NCBI RefSeq assembly: GCF_002848265.1
Contig: NZ_CP025422.1
Location: 2,572,727-2,636,726, forward strand
Direction: 5' to 3'
Source: Zhihengliuella sp. ISTPL4
GTDB lineage: Bacteria; Actinomycetota; Actinomycetes; Actinomycetales; Microbacteriaceae
Length of the DNA stretch: 64,000 bases
Below are positions 18,001 to 25,324 of this stretch, one piece after another. Numbering within the stretch: the first letter of the stretch is position 1; each line of letters opens with the position of its first letter. A model generated the notes under the pieces. The model was not told where the DNA came from and searched no databases. It saw only the letters and a list, made by a program, of their open reading frames with translations. The position numbers and the translations under genes are program-made.

Positions 18001-19185
18001 ATGAAGGCACTCACCTGGCAGGGCAAGCGCAACGTGACGGTGGAGGAGGTCGCCGACCCGGTCATCCAGCAGCCGGCGGATGCCATCGTCCGGATCACCT
18101 CGTCCGCCATCTGCGGGTCCGACCTGCACCTCTACGAGCTCCTGGGGCCGTTCCTGGACCGCGGAGACATCCTCGGGCACGAGCCGATGGGCGTCGTGGT
18201 GGAGGTCGGTGCGAACGTCACGAAGCTGAAGCCGGGCGACCGCGTGGTGATCCCGTTCAACATCTCCTGCGGCGTGTGCTTCTTCTGCCTCCGTGGCCTG
18301 CAATCGCAGTGCGAGACGACGCAGGTCCGGAAGTACGGCAGCGGCGCGGCACTCTTCGGGTACACCAAGCTCTACGGCCAGGTCCCCGGCGGACAGGCCG
18401 AGTACCTCCGGGTGCCGCTGGCGGACTACAACCACATCCCGGTGGCGCCGGACCTCCCCGACGAGCGCTACCTCTTCCTCAGCGACATCCTGCCGACGGC
18501 CTGGCAGGGCGTCGAGTACGCACAGCTTCCGGAGGGTGGGACCCTCGCGGTGATGGGCCTCGGACCCGTCGGACAGTTCGTGAGCCGCATCGCCCGGCAC
18601 CGGGGCCACCGCGTCATCGCGGTCGAACCGGTGGCGGAGCGGCGCGCGATGGCGGAGCGCCACGGCATCGAGACCCTCGACCTCACCGACACGGCCGTGG
18701 AGGAGATCCGCGACGCCACCGAGGGCCGAGGCGCGGACGCCGTGGTGGACGCGGTGGGCCTGGAGGCGCACGGCAACAGCGGGGTGGAGTTCCTGCAGAA
18801 GGCGGTCGGTCTGCTCCCCGACCCCGCCGCGCGGCAGATGCTCGACAAGGCCGGGGTCGACCGGCTCGCGGCCGTGTACGCCTCGATCGACGCCGTCCGT
18901 CGCGGCGGTACGGTCTCCCTGAGCGGCGTGTACGCGGGCGACGCCGACATCCTGCCGATGAAGACCCTGTTCGACAAGCAGATCAGCCTGCGGATGGGGC
19001 AGTGCAATGTGAAGAACTGGATCGACGACATCCTGCCGCTCGTCGAGGATCCGTCCGACCCGCTCGGTGTCATGGATCTGACGACGCACCACGCGGCGCT
19101 GGAGGACGCGCCGGAGCTGTACCGGACGTTCCAGGAGAAGAAGGACGGCTGCATCAAGGTCGTGCTGCACCCCTCCGCTGCCTGA
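18001..19185 (+). CDS. zinc-dependent alcohol dehydrogenase (FDH-like)
   Basis: A 394-residue medium-chain dehydrogenase. Catalytic zinc ligands are in CGSDLHLYE and GHEPMGV (residues ~40-65). The structural zinc site is the four-cysteine cluster CGVCFFCLRGLQSQC (~90-105). The Rossmann motif is GLGPVGQF (~185). The length and the extended C-terminal half resemble glutathione-independent formaldehyde dehydrogenases and related S-hydroxymethyl or polyol dehydrogenases; the substrate is unproven. The start is ATG at 18001 because GGAGG (17991-17995) lies 5 nt upstream; ATG 17998 is nearly as good. Confidence 0.92.
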   Translation: MKALTWQGKRNVTVEEVADPVIQQPADAIVRITSSAICGSDLHLYELLGPFLDRGDILGHEPMGVVVEVGANVTKLKPGDRVVIPFNISCGVCFFCLRGLQSQCETTQVRKYGSGAALFGYTKLYGQVPGGQAEYLRVPLADYNHIPVAPDLPDERYLFLSDILPTAWQGVEYAQLPEGGTLAVMGLGPVGQFVSRIARHRGHRVIAVEPVAERRAMAERHGIETLDLTDTAVEEIRDATEGRGADAVVDAVGLEAHGNSGVEFLQKAVGLLPDPAARQMLDKAGVDRLAAVYASIDAVRRGGTVSLSGVYAGDADILPMKTLFDKQISLRMGQCNVKNWIDDILPLVEDPSDPLGVMDLTTHHAALEDAPELYRTFQEKKDGCIKVVLHPSAA

Positions 19186-19209
19186 CGGCTGATCGAGGGA
19201 CTCCCGTGA

Positions 19210-19253
19210 GCAACCTGGGTTGACAGTCGCCGCTCAAGCAACGTAGGTTGACA
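19210..19253. promoter_or_regulatory. repeated operator and leaderless promoter of the HTH gene
   Basis: GCAACCTGGGTTGACA (19210-19225) and GCAACGTAGGTTGACA (19238-19253) are near-identical direct repeats with a 28-bp period. Each contains the dyad CAAC-N4-GTTG. The first TTGACA (19220-19225) followed after 18 bp by TAGGTT (19244-19249) makes a promoter that starts transcription at about the ATG (19256). The repeats overlap both promoter boxes, so a protein bound here would repress. The likely binder is the adjacent HTH protein. Confidence 0.65.
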
Positions 19254-19255
19254 CC

Positions 19256-19501
19256 ATGGAGTCCCTCGACATCGCCCGCGTCGCTGCGGACACGACCGAT
19301 CCCCGTGCCGGGCTGCGCGCCGTGGCCTCACTGCGGACCCTCGCCGACGCGCTCGAGCTGCGTCAGGTGGAGGCCGCACTCCGCGCCGGAATGAGCTGGC
19401 AGACCATCGCGGATGCCCTCGGCGTCACGCGGCAGGCGGTGCACAAGAAGCACAGCCGTCGCATCGACCCGACCATCCCGGTCCCACGGCGGAACGCATG
19501 A
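19256..19501 (+). CDS. small helix-turn-helix DNA-binding protein
   Basis: An 81-residue protein. The C-terminal half carries a homeodomain-like HTH, LRAGMSWQTIADALGVTRQA (~residues 43-62), followed by a basic tail. The N-terminal half (DPRAGLRAVASLRTLADALE) is helical and may dimerise. Its stop overlaps the start of the ClpN-SRPBCC gene (ATGA), so the two are co-translated. The repeated dyads over its promoter suggest autorepression. The start is ATG at 19256, probably leaderless. HTH genes paired with a ClpN-domain partner recur in actinobacteria; the function of the pair is not established. Confidence 0.85.
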   Translation: MESLDIARVAADTTDPRAGLRAVASLRTLADALELRQVEAALRAGMSWQTIADALGVTRQAVHKKHSRRIDPTIPVPRRNA

Positions 19502-20475
19502 GCCGGTTCACGCAGGCCGCCGCGACCATGCACACGCTGTCGCTCGCGGCGATGGAGGAGGCCTCGCGCCTCGGCGTGCACGACGCGGACATCGATCATC
19601 TGCTGCTCGCTCTCACGCTCGATGCGGACACCGGCGGGCAGGTCCTGCGGCGCTCGGGCGTCCATCTCGACGCCGCCCGGATCGCGGTCGAAGCACAGCA
19701 CACCGCGCAGCTTCGGGCCGTGGGAGTGGACGCTCCCGCGCTCGGCACCGGCCGCATCGTGTTCCACGAGACCGAAGGGTACGACTGGACGGATCGCGCC
19801 CTCGCGGTTCTCCGCGCCGCGACGAGCGGCGGCCGACAGGGCGATTCCGCGGCGGTGCTCCGCGCGCTCGTCGCGGAGCCGAGCGGCCTGATCGTCGCCG
19901 TCCTTCATCGGCTCGGAGTTTCCGGGACGGAGATCACGGCTCAACTGGACGAGGTCGAGGCCGCCGCTCGCTCCGCGCAGGATCGGTCGGAGGGCTCAGG
20001 GATCACCGCGTCCCGGTCGATGTTCGTGCCCGCCGCCATGGCCGACGTCTGGGCGCTGGTCTCCGCCGGCGATCGTCTCCCGGAGTGGGAGCAGAGCGTC
20101 GAGAGCGTGGTTGCCGGATCGGACGACGGGCCCTGGGAGGCGTTCGCTCCCGCGACGGCTCCGGACGGGCGCCCCCTCGGCCGCAAGCCGGCGTTCCATC
20201 GCCTCCGCGTGACCCGTTCGGCGCGCGAGGAGTCCCCGCAGGTGTCCTGGCGCTTCGAGTACTCCGATGCGCCGGACGCGAACCCGCGCACACTCGCGCT
20301 CGCGCTGGAACCGGCTGCGGGTGGGACGCAGCTCCGGGCGACCCTGACGTGGGAGACGAAACCACGTGGGCCGCTCCGACGAGCCCTGAGGGCGCCTCTC
20401 CTCCCGCTGCTGCGCGGGCTGGTGTTCATCCAACTCGTCCAGGTCGAGAGCGGGATCAGCCGCGTCTTCCGCTGA
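19498..20475 (+). CDS. Clp N-domain / SRPBCC fusion protein
   Basis: A 325-residue two-domain protein. Residues ~5-150 contain two Clp-N-like repeats (FTQAAATMHTLSLAAMEEAS and TDRALAVLRAATSGGRQGDS), the domain that in ClpA/ClpC binds adaptors or substrates, but no AAA+ ATPase follows. Residues ~165-325 are an SRPBCC/START-like domain (SMFVPAAMADVWALVSAGDR). It is translationally coupled to the HTH gene. A plausible reading is a ligand- or protein-sensing partner that modulates the HTH regulator or feeds it to Clp protease. That is inference only. No membrane segment is clear. Confidence 0.85.
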   Translation: MSRFTQAAATMHTLSLAAMEEASRLGVHDADIDHLLLALTLDADTGGQVLRRSGVHLDAARIAVEAQHTAQLRAVGVDAPALGTGRIVFHETEGYDWTDRALAVLRAATSGGRQGDSAAVLRALVAEPSGLIVAVLHRLGVSGTEITAQLDEVEAAARSAQDRSEGSGITASRSMFVPAAMADVWALVSAGDRLPEWEQSVESVVAGSDDGPWEAFAPATAPDGRPLGRKPAFHRLRVTRSAREESPQVSWRFEYSDAPDANPRTLALALEPAAGGTQLRATLTWETKPRGPLRRALRAPLLPLLRGLVFIQLVQVESGISRVFR

Positions 20476-20483
20476 TCCGACCC

Positions 20484-20795
20484 TCAGTCGTCCTCGTGCC
20501 GCGGACCGATCCCCGGCTCCTTGCTGTGGGTCGACTCGTACGCGGGCTCCGGCGGGTTCTTCGAGGCGGGGTCGACACGGGCGGCGTTTCCCGCTCCGGC
20601 GTCAGCCCCAGCACCGCCGGCGGGTACGTCCTGGATGCCGTCGGGATCATCGCCTCCGCGTTCGGCGAGATGCGCCGCGACGCCTTCCCTCGAGGGCTCC
20701 TCGCCCGACTCGACGAGATCCTCCTCCTCGGGCCGCAGCGGCTTCTCCGGCTCCAGCGGCTCATCCGGGTACATGAAGGCTTCAGGATTCGACAT
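20484..20795 (-). CDS. acidic hypothetical protein
   Basis: A 103-residue hydrophilic, strongly acidic and probably disordered protein, starting MSNPEAFMYPDEPLEPEKPL and ending in a Glu/Asp/His-rich tail. It has no Cys, no membrane segment and no recognisable domain. The start is ATG at 20795 with GAGAGGAGCGC upstream as a ribosome-binding site, which favours a real gene. It converges on the ClpN-SRPBCC gene 8 bp away. The function is unknown. Confidence 0.65.
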   Translation of the reverse strand: MSNPEAFMYPDEPLEPEKPLRPEEEDLVESGEEPSREGVAAHLAERGGDDPDGIQDVPAGGAGADAGAGNAARVDPASKNPPEPAYESTHSKEPGIGPRHEDD

Positions 20796-20932
20796 GACGC
20801 GCTCCTCTCGTGGCGGAGACTCCAGAGTGCGTCGGATCCGCGCTGAGGACAAGGCCCGTTGACAGGTCGCCGTCCCCCCGGTATCCCCGGCGGGCGCAGC
20901 GGAGGACCGCCACACCCACCGGGCCGGAGCCC

Positions 20933-21067
20933 TCAGCTCTTCGCGCCCTTGCGAGGCTTGAGGAACTCGTCCGGGGCATTCTTCGCACGCTTCGCCGCCC
21001 GCTTCTCCTTGAGCGAGAGCTGCGGCGCCTTCTTCCCTGCGCGACCCGGTGTGGACTTTCCTGACAT
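20933..21067 (-). CDS. 44-residue very basic small protein
   Basis: A short gene: MSGKSTPGRAGKKAPQLSLK at the start, then a Lys/Arg/Ala-rich middle and an end in KPRKGAKS. GAAGGGGAAG stands 5 nt before the ATG at 21067, a strong ribosome-binding site. About one third of residues are Lys or Arg, so nucleic-acid binding is possible. Small basic proteins of this kind are widespread in Microbacteriaceae and unassigned. The gene lies upstream of the acidic protein gene on the same strand, with a 137-bp gap. Confidence 0.7.
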   Translation of the reverse strand: MSGKSTPGRAGKKAPQLSLKEKRAAKRAKNAPDEFLKPRKGAKS

Positions 21068-21412
21068 GGCGCTTCCCCTTCGTGACTGGCTGGCGTAACC
21101 CCCGACCATACCCGGAAGCCCGGGGAAGTCAAATCGCCGTCTGAACGGGAGAAAAACGCTCGTGAACTTCGGTCTTCATCTCCCCCGGAGCGCCTCGTCG
21201 AACCGAGTTCTTTTGAATGACTCAAATTAACGTGATACGGTCGGAGGACAGCAACGGGCCAGGCCGAGCACTCCGCACGATCACCCGCGGAGACGCCCCG
21301 CCGTCGTCCGCATGGCGCCCCGGGGCGATGACCCCGCAGTCGGGCGCACGCGCCTCGCGGGGGACCCCCATCCCTGGGCGCGAGCCTGCCCACCCCCGAG
21401 AGAGGAATCCCG
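21068..21412. other. intergenic region with promoter and small dyad
   Basis: This 345-bp region separates the divergent 44-residue gene and the hypothetical gene at 21413. TTGAAT (21213-21218) and TACGGT (21236-21241), 17 bp apart, form a promoter reading right, giving a leader of about 165 nt. TTTGA-N5-TCAAA (21212-21226) is a short dyad over the -35 box, a possible operator. The AT-rich patch around 21211-21235 stands out from the surrounding GC-rich DNA. No gene is seen. Confidence 0.5.
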
Positions 21413-21718
21413 ATGCCAGAGACACCACCGACGGAACAGACCGAAGCTGTGCTCCGCCTGCAGCCCGCCGAGCTCCATGCGGCCGCGCCGTTCGCGCCGG
21501 ACGACGACCGCTTCGTCGCAGAGCTCGCCTCCCCCGGCCTCGGTGCGTGCTCGTTCATCCTCGGCCCTCAGGGCGCTCCTCCGCCCGCGTGGATCGTTCT
21601 CGACTACGCCGACGGGCATCAGCGCCGCTGGCGGCGCACGCGGCGAGCCGGCGATCGGCATTTCTTCGCTCTCGTGGAGGACACGGCGAGCGCCGGCTAC
21701 GTCACAACTGTTGCCTGA
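21413..21718 (+). CDS. hypothetical protein
   Basis: A 101-residue soluble protein with no Cys-rich, membrane or signal region except one Cys near residue 45 (LGACSFILGPQGA). The central AWIVLDYADGHQRRWRRTRR looks like beta strands, and the C terminus is hydrophobic (ALVEDTASAGYVTTVA). AGAGAGG is 6-7 nt before the ATG at 21413. It ends immediately before the MarR promoter. I do not recognise the family. Confidence 0.7.
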   Translation: MPETPPTEQTEAVLRLQPAELHAAAPFAPDDDRFVAELASPGLGACSFILGPQGAPPPAWIVLDYADGHQRRWRRTRRAGDRHFFALVEDTASAGYVTTVA

Positions 21719-21739
21719 GGCAACTTTGAGGCGTACCCT
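21710..21739 (+). promoter_or_regulatory. MarR operator overlapping its own promoter
   Basis: GTTGCCTGAGGCAAC (21710-21724) is a perfect 6+6 palindrome with a 3-bp centre, the size and form of MarR-family operators. Its TTGCCT (21711-21716) also serves as -35 box, 17 bp before TACCCT (21734-21739). Transcription would begin at about the MarR ATG (21746). The arrangement predicts autorepression of the MarR-SDR pair. Confidence 0.7.
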
Positions 21740-21745
21740 GGGAGC

Positions 21746-22219
21746 ATGAGCACCGGCGAGGACGTCGCCGGCATCCACGTGGCCCTCGTCCGCGTGGTGT
21801 CGGAATGGAGTGAGAGCGACCTGCAGCGTCAGGTCGCCGAAGCCGTCGACGTCGCCCTCGATGCGTCCGCCATCCGCGCGCTCTACCTGCTCGGGATGAA
21901 CGGCGGGGCGATGGGCTTCGGCGACCTGGCCGCGCACGCGGCGCTGTCGCGTCCGACCACGTCGAAGCTCGTCGCCCGGATGGCGACGCAGGGCGTCGTC
22001 GATCCGGTGCGCTCGGGTCGCACGGTCGAGGTGCGACTGACGGACGCCGGCCAGCGCGCCTATTCGCGTCTCGTCGACGCAGGTCACCGCATGGTCGACG
22101 ACGCGCTCACCGGCTGGTCGCCGGACGAGATCGAGGGTTTCCGTCACCAGCTCACCCGCTTCGTCACCGCCCTGTCCGGCACGCCGCCGGTCGCGTCCAT
22201 CAAGGAGGAAACCTCATGA
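21746..22219 (+). CDS. MarR-family transcriptional regulator
   Basis: A 157-residue winged-helix regulator. The recognition region is FGDLAAHAALSRPTTSKLVA (~residues 52-71) and the wing is DPVRSGRTVEVRLTDAGQRA (~residues 80-100), with dimerisation helices at both ends. Its stop overlaps the SDR start (ATGA), so the two are co-translated. The palindrome over its promoter indicates autoregulation, relieved by a ligand that the dehydrogenase may process. The start is ATG at 21746; GGGAG lies just upstream, although the promoter position also suggests leaderless translation. Confidence 0.92.
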   Translation: MSTGEDVAGIHVALVRVVSEWSESDLQRQVAEAVDVALDASAIRALYLLGMNGGAMGFGDLAAHAALSRPTTSKLVARMATQGVVDPVRSGRTVEVRLTDAGQRAYSRLVDAGHRMVDDALTGWSPDEIEGFRHQLTRFVTALSGTPPVASIKEETS

Positions 22220-23019
22220 CCCGCACGTATGTCGTCACCGGATCCGCATCCGGCATCGGCGCCGCCACCACCCAGCTGCTCCGCTCGCAGGGGCACACCG
22301 TCATCGGCGTCGACCTCGCCGGCGCCGAGGTCGAGGGCGATCTGTCGACCCACGACGGCCGCCTGGCTGCGGCGAGCGCCGCCGTCGAGATGGCCGACGA
22401 CGGGATCGACGCCGTCATCGCCTGCGCCGGCATCTCCGCTCCGATCTCGAAGACGATGTCCATCAACTTCTTCGGCGTGACGGAGTTCCTGACCGCGCTG
22501 CAACCCACGCTGAGCCTGTCCGATGCGCCCCGCGCCGCCGTGGTGTCGTCGATGGCCTCGCTGCAGCCGGTGTCGCCCGAACTCGTCGACGCTGCCCTCG
22601 CCGGCGACGAGGCACGGGCGATCGAGATCGGCGACCGCCTTGCCGCGACGCCCGAAGCCGGGTTCCTCAACTACTCGTCCAGCAAGCGCGCCCTGTCGCG
22701 CTGGGTCCGCCGGGAGAGCGTGACGCCGGCGTGGGCGGGAGCGGGCATCCCGCTGAACGCCGTCGCCCCCGGCACCGTCACCACCGCGATGACCGCCGGG
22801 CTGCTCAACTCGCCCGAAGGTCTGGCGATGGTGGATGCGGCGGTGCCGATGCCCCTGAACTACCACCAGCCGGCGTCCTCCATCGCCGAGCTCCTCGTCT
22901 GGTTGACGAGCCCGGTGAACACCCACATGGCGGGCCAGACGATTTACTGCGACGGCGGGGCCGACGCCGTGCTGCGCGGCGACGACATCTGGTCCTGGAA
23001 CGACGCTCCGCAGGGCTGA
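22216..23019 (+). CDS. short-chain dehydrogenase/reductase
   Basis: A 267-residue classical SDR. The NAD(P)-binding motif is TGSASGIG (residues ~8-15), the NAG-type motif is CAGIS (~75), and the catalytic Tyr/Lys are in NYSSSKRAL (YxxxK, ~155). The C-terminal TIYCDGGADAVLRG is family-typical. It resembles 3-alpha-hydroxysteroid dehydrogenase/carbonyl reductase-like SDRs, but the substrate is unknown. It is coupled to the MarR gene, which suggests induced detoxification of a carbonyl or phenolic compound. Confidence 0.9.
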   Translation: MTRTYVVTGSASGIGAATTQLLRSQGHTVIGVDLAGAEVEGDLSTHDGRLAAASAAVEMADDGIDAVIACAGISAPISKTMSINFFGVTEFLTALQPTLSLSDAPRAAVVSSMASLQPVSPELVDAALAGDEARAIEIGDRLAATPEAGFLNYSSSKRALSRWVRRESVTPAWAGAGIPLNAVAPGTVTTAMTAGLLNSPEGLAMVDAAVPMPLNYHQPASSIAELLVWLTSPVNTHMAGQTIYCDGGADAVLRGDDIWSWNDAPQG

Positions 23020-23141
23020 GTCCCGCACTGCTCAGCCGCTGTTCCGGGAGCACGGGTATCCTGAGGGTGTCTCCGGCACCCGGAGCAGCGGACGAGGGAG
23101 CAGTACCCGCACACGACGACTGACTCATGAAGGAGTCCGTC

Positions 23142-24281
23142 ATGATCCGGTCGTTCATCACCCGCACCGACGTGCTGCGTGTGGCGCTGGGGTGGGGCGC
23201 GTTCGTCGCCCTGCTCGCCCTGCACCCGCTCCTCGCGCCGCCGGTTCCCGGTCCGCTCCTGATCGTCGCCCTCCTCGCGATCGTCGCCGTCATCCTCGTG
23301 TGCGCCTTCGGGGTCGTCAAGCAGGCCGAGGCCCTCGCTCACCGACTGGGCGATCCGTACGGCTCCCTGGTGCTGACCCTGTCGATCGTGCTCATCGAGG
23401 TGATCCTCATCTCGGCCGTCATGCTCGGGCCGGGCGAGCACGCCACGATCGCGCGCGACTCGGTCATGGCCGTGTCGATGATCATCCTCAACCTCGTCAT
23501 CGGTCTGGCCCTCCTCCTCGGCGGGCTCCGTCACCGAGGGATGGCACACAACCGCACCGGCACATCCGCGTACCTTTCCATGCTCGTAGTCCTCGTCGCT
23601 CTGGCCTTCGGACTCCCCGGCCTCATCGGCGAGGGCGGCGCATACACGGTCGGCCAGGAGATCCCGATCATCGTGCTCACGCTCGTCCTCTACGCGTTCT
23701 TCCTGTTCCGGCAGATGGGCGCGCAGGCCGACGACTTCACCGAGGTGGACGAGCGGCTGCGCCCGGCCGTCCGTGCGGCCGAGAGGGAAGCACCCCGGAC
23801 CCCCATCCGCGAAGTGCTCGCGGCTCACCGCGTCGAGGTGCTGACCCGCCTCGTGCTCCTCGTCGTCACGGTCGTCCCCATCGTGCTGCTCTCGCACGAC
23901 ATGGCGACCCTGCTCGACGACGGTCTCGGCCGGCTGGGCGCTCCGGTCGCCCTGGCGGGACTGTTGATCGCGGGCATCGTGTTCCTCCCGGAGTCGATCA
24001 CCTCGATCCGTGCCGCCCTGAACGGCGAGGCGCAGCGCGTGAACAACCTCTGCCATGGCGCGCTTGTGTCGACGGTCGGCCTGACGATTCCGGCGGTCCT
24101 CCTGATCGGCATGCTCACCGGGCAGGAGGTGGTGCTCGCCGAGTCGCCGGCGAACCTCCTCATGCTCGCCGTGACGCTGCTGCTCTCGGTGACGACGTTC
24201 GCGGCGAAGCGGGTCACTGCGATGCACGGGGCCGCACACGTGGTGACCTTCGCCGTCTACGTCCTCATCCTCATCCGTTGA
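23142..24281 (+). CDS. chaA: ChaA-like cation/proton antiporter
   Basis: A 379-residue member of the CaCA superfamily with about 11 membrane segments. The two alpha-repeats are visible as GSLVLTLSIVLIEVILISAV (~70-90) and GIVFLPESITSIRAALNGEA (~280-300), with the signature glutamates. Bacterial ChaA exchanges Ca2+, Na+ or K+ for H+. The start is ATG at 23142 because AAGGAG (23130-23135) is 6 nt upstream; an earlier in-frame ATG at 23127 overlaps that site. A strong hairpin terminator follows at 24303. Confidence 0.9.
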   Translation: MIRSFITRTDVLRVALGWGAFVALLALHPLLAPPVPGPLLIVALLAIVAVILVCAFGVVKQAEALAHRLGDPYGSLVLTLSIVLIEVILISAVMLGPGEHATIARDSVMAVSMIILNLVIGLALLLGGLRHRGMAHNRTGTSAYLSMLVVLVALAFGLPGLIGEGGAYTVGQEIPIIVLTLVLYAFFLFRQMGAQADDFTEVDERLRPAVRAAEREAPRTPIREVLAAHRVEVLTRLVLLVVTVVPIVLLSHDMATLLDDGLGRLGAPVALAGLLIAGIVFLPESITSIRAALNGEAQRVNNLCHGALVSTVGLTIPAVLLIGMLTGQEVVLAESPANLLMLAVTLLLSVTTFAAKRVTAMHGAAHVVTFAVYVLILIR

Positions 24282-24302
24282 GCCGCCTCGGCGGGACGAC
24301 TC

Positions 24303-24338
24303 GAAAGACCCCGACCTGTAGGTGGGTCGGGGTCTTTC
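24303..24338. terminator. strong bidirectional hairpin terminator
   Basis: GAAAGACCCCGACC (24303-24316) pairs perfectly with GGTCGGGGTCTTTC (24325-24338) around an 8-nt loop. It lies between the convergent chaA and lipoprotein genes and ends in TTTC on both strands, so it can stop transcription from both sides. Confidence 0.85.
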
Positions 24339-24366
24339 AGACGGAGAACGAGAAGATCGGTCTCCC

Positions 24367-24897
24367 TCAGTGCCACGTCCTCGGGCATGCTTCGAGGGCC
24401 GCGTAGTACTCGTTCTGATCCATCGTCGCGGGATACAGCTCGGAATAGGGATCCCACCCCCCGGGGCCGCTTTGCACCTGCTCCACGAACGTCTGCTCAG
24501 AGGGCGGGGTGCCCGGGTCGAGCCCCCGCTCGGTCAGGCACTCGGCGGTCGCGAGGACCTGCTTATAGATCCCCCGCACCTCTTCGTCCGAATAGACAGG
24601 GGGAACGTCATAGCCGAAGGACTCCTCGCATGCCTTGTAGTCCGCATCGTACGAGTCATCCTGCCCCTTGGGCACGGTGACATTTATGCCACCGTCTGCA
24701 AGCATCTCGATGTCCCAGCCCTTATCCTCCAGACACCCCTCCATGTTCTCGCCCCAATTGTCGAGGTCTTGGCCGGCCGAACTCCCCTCGCTGGGGGCCG
24801 ATTGCCCGGGGCCACCAGTACAACCCGTCAGGAGGACAAGGCTGGCGGCGCTGGCCAGAACCAGCGCCACCAGCCGTGACGATGTGATCGCTACCAA
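24367..24897 (-). CDS. lipoprotein, last gene of the ABC/secreted-peptide cassette
   Basis: A 176-residue protein with a lipoprotein signal peptide: a basic start, a hydrophobic core and lipobox LTGC (Cys ~26). The mature part is acidic and has four further cysteines (EGCLED, KACEES, AECLTE, EACPRT), possibly two disulfides. No domain is recognised. The best start is TTG at 24897, which overlaps the stop of the secreted-protein gene (translational coupling). GC content is visibly lower than in the flanking genes. In this setting it could be an immunity, receptor or accessory lipoprotein for the cassette; that is inference. Confidence 0.75.
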   Translation of the reverse strand: MVAITSSRLVALVLASAASLVLLTGCTGGPGQSAPSEGSSAGQDLDNWGENMEGCLEDKGWDIEMLADGGINVTVPKGQDDSYDADYKACEESFGYDVPPVYSDEEVRGIYKQVLATAECLTERGLDPGTPPSEQTFVEQVQSGPGGWDPYSELYPATMDQNEYYAALEACPRTWH

Positions 24898-25226
24898 AGC
24901 TTGCAACCACTCGACCAGCCGGAGCTGACGATGGACGTGGCACTCGTGGAAACCGTACCCTTCGTCGCCCTCTGCGTGGTCCCGGCGACAGAGTTGTTGC
25001 GCGCCGTCGCCGATGTCTTCCAACTGCCCGTGGTGGTGGAGCCGTTGTCGTTGTAGACCTTGATGGTCTGCGTGCCCTTCGAGTTCAAGTTCATCCTGGG
25101 GTTGTCAGGCCACCAGCAGGAACGACCGGTGTATTCGACGCTCGCTGCCGATGCGGACACAGCCGTCCCGAAAACCAGCGCTAATGCGATGAACGCGGCC
25201 GCGCCGACCTGGGTCTTCTTCTTCAT
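24891..25226 (-). CDS. small secreted two-cysteine protein, candidate exported peptide
   Basis: A 111-residue precursor. MKKKTQVGAAAFIALALVFG begins a clear Sec signal peptide, with cleavage probable near residue 27 (ASA). The mature ~82 residues are rich in Ser, Thr, Asn and Lys and contain just two Cys, C37 in SCWWPDNP and C108 in SGCKLW. One disulfide could therefore tie the ends together. GGAGGG lies 4 nt before the ATG at 25226. Size, composition and company (ABC permease and ATPase) resemble secreted bacteriocin-like proteins such as the lactococcin 972 group, but the characteristic motifs of that family are not evident. Function is unknown. Confidence 0.75.
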   Translation of the reverse strand: MKKKTQVGAAAFIALALVFGTAVSASAASVEYTGRSCWWPDNPRMNLNSKGTQTIKVYNDNGSTTTGSWKTSATARNNSVAGTTQRATKGTVSTSATSIVSSGWSSGCKLW

Positions 25227-25324
25227 GTCACCCTCCGATGGGACTTGTCTTCTCGCGCCCCTCGCGCGATTGCCGGTCAGTTTCGCCGGGTTCGATGAAG
25301 AAGTCAAGGAGACTAAAGTCCAGG

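Noticed and set aside
24891..25226. Firm assignment of the secreted protein to the lactococcin 972 family
   Set aside because: Size and setting are suggestive, but the Trp/Tyr/Gly pattern after the signal peptide and the C-terminal aromatic motif of that family are not clearly present.
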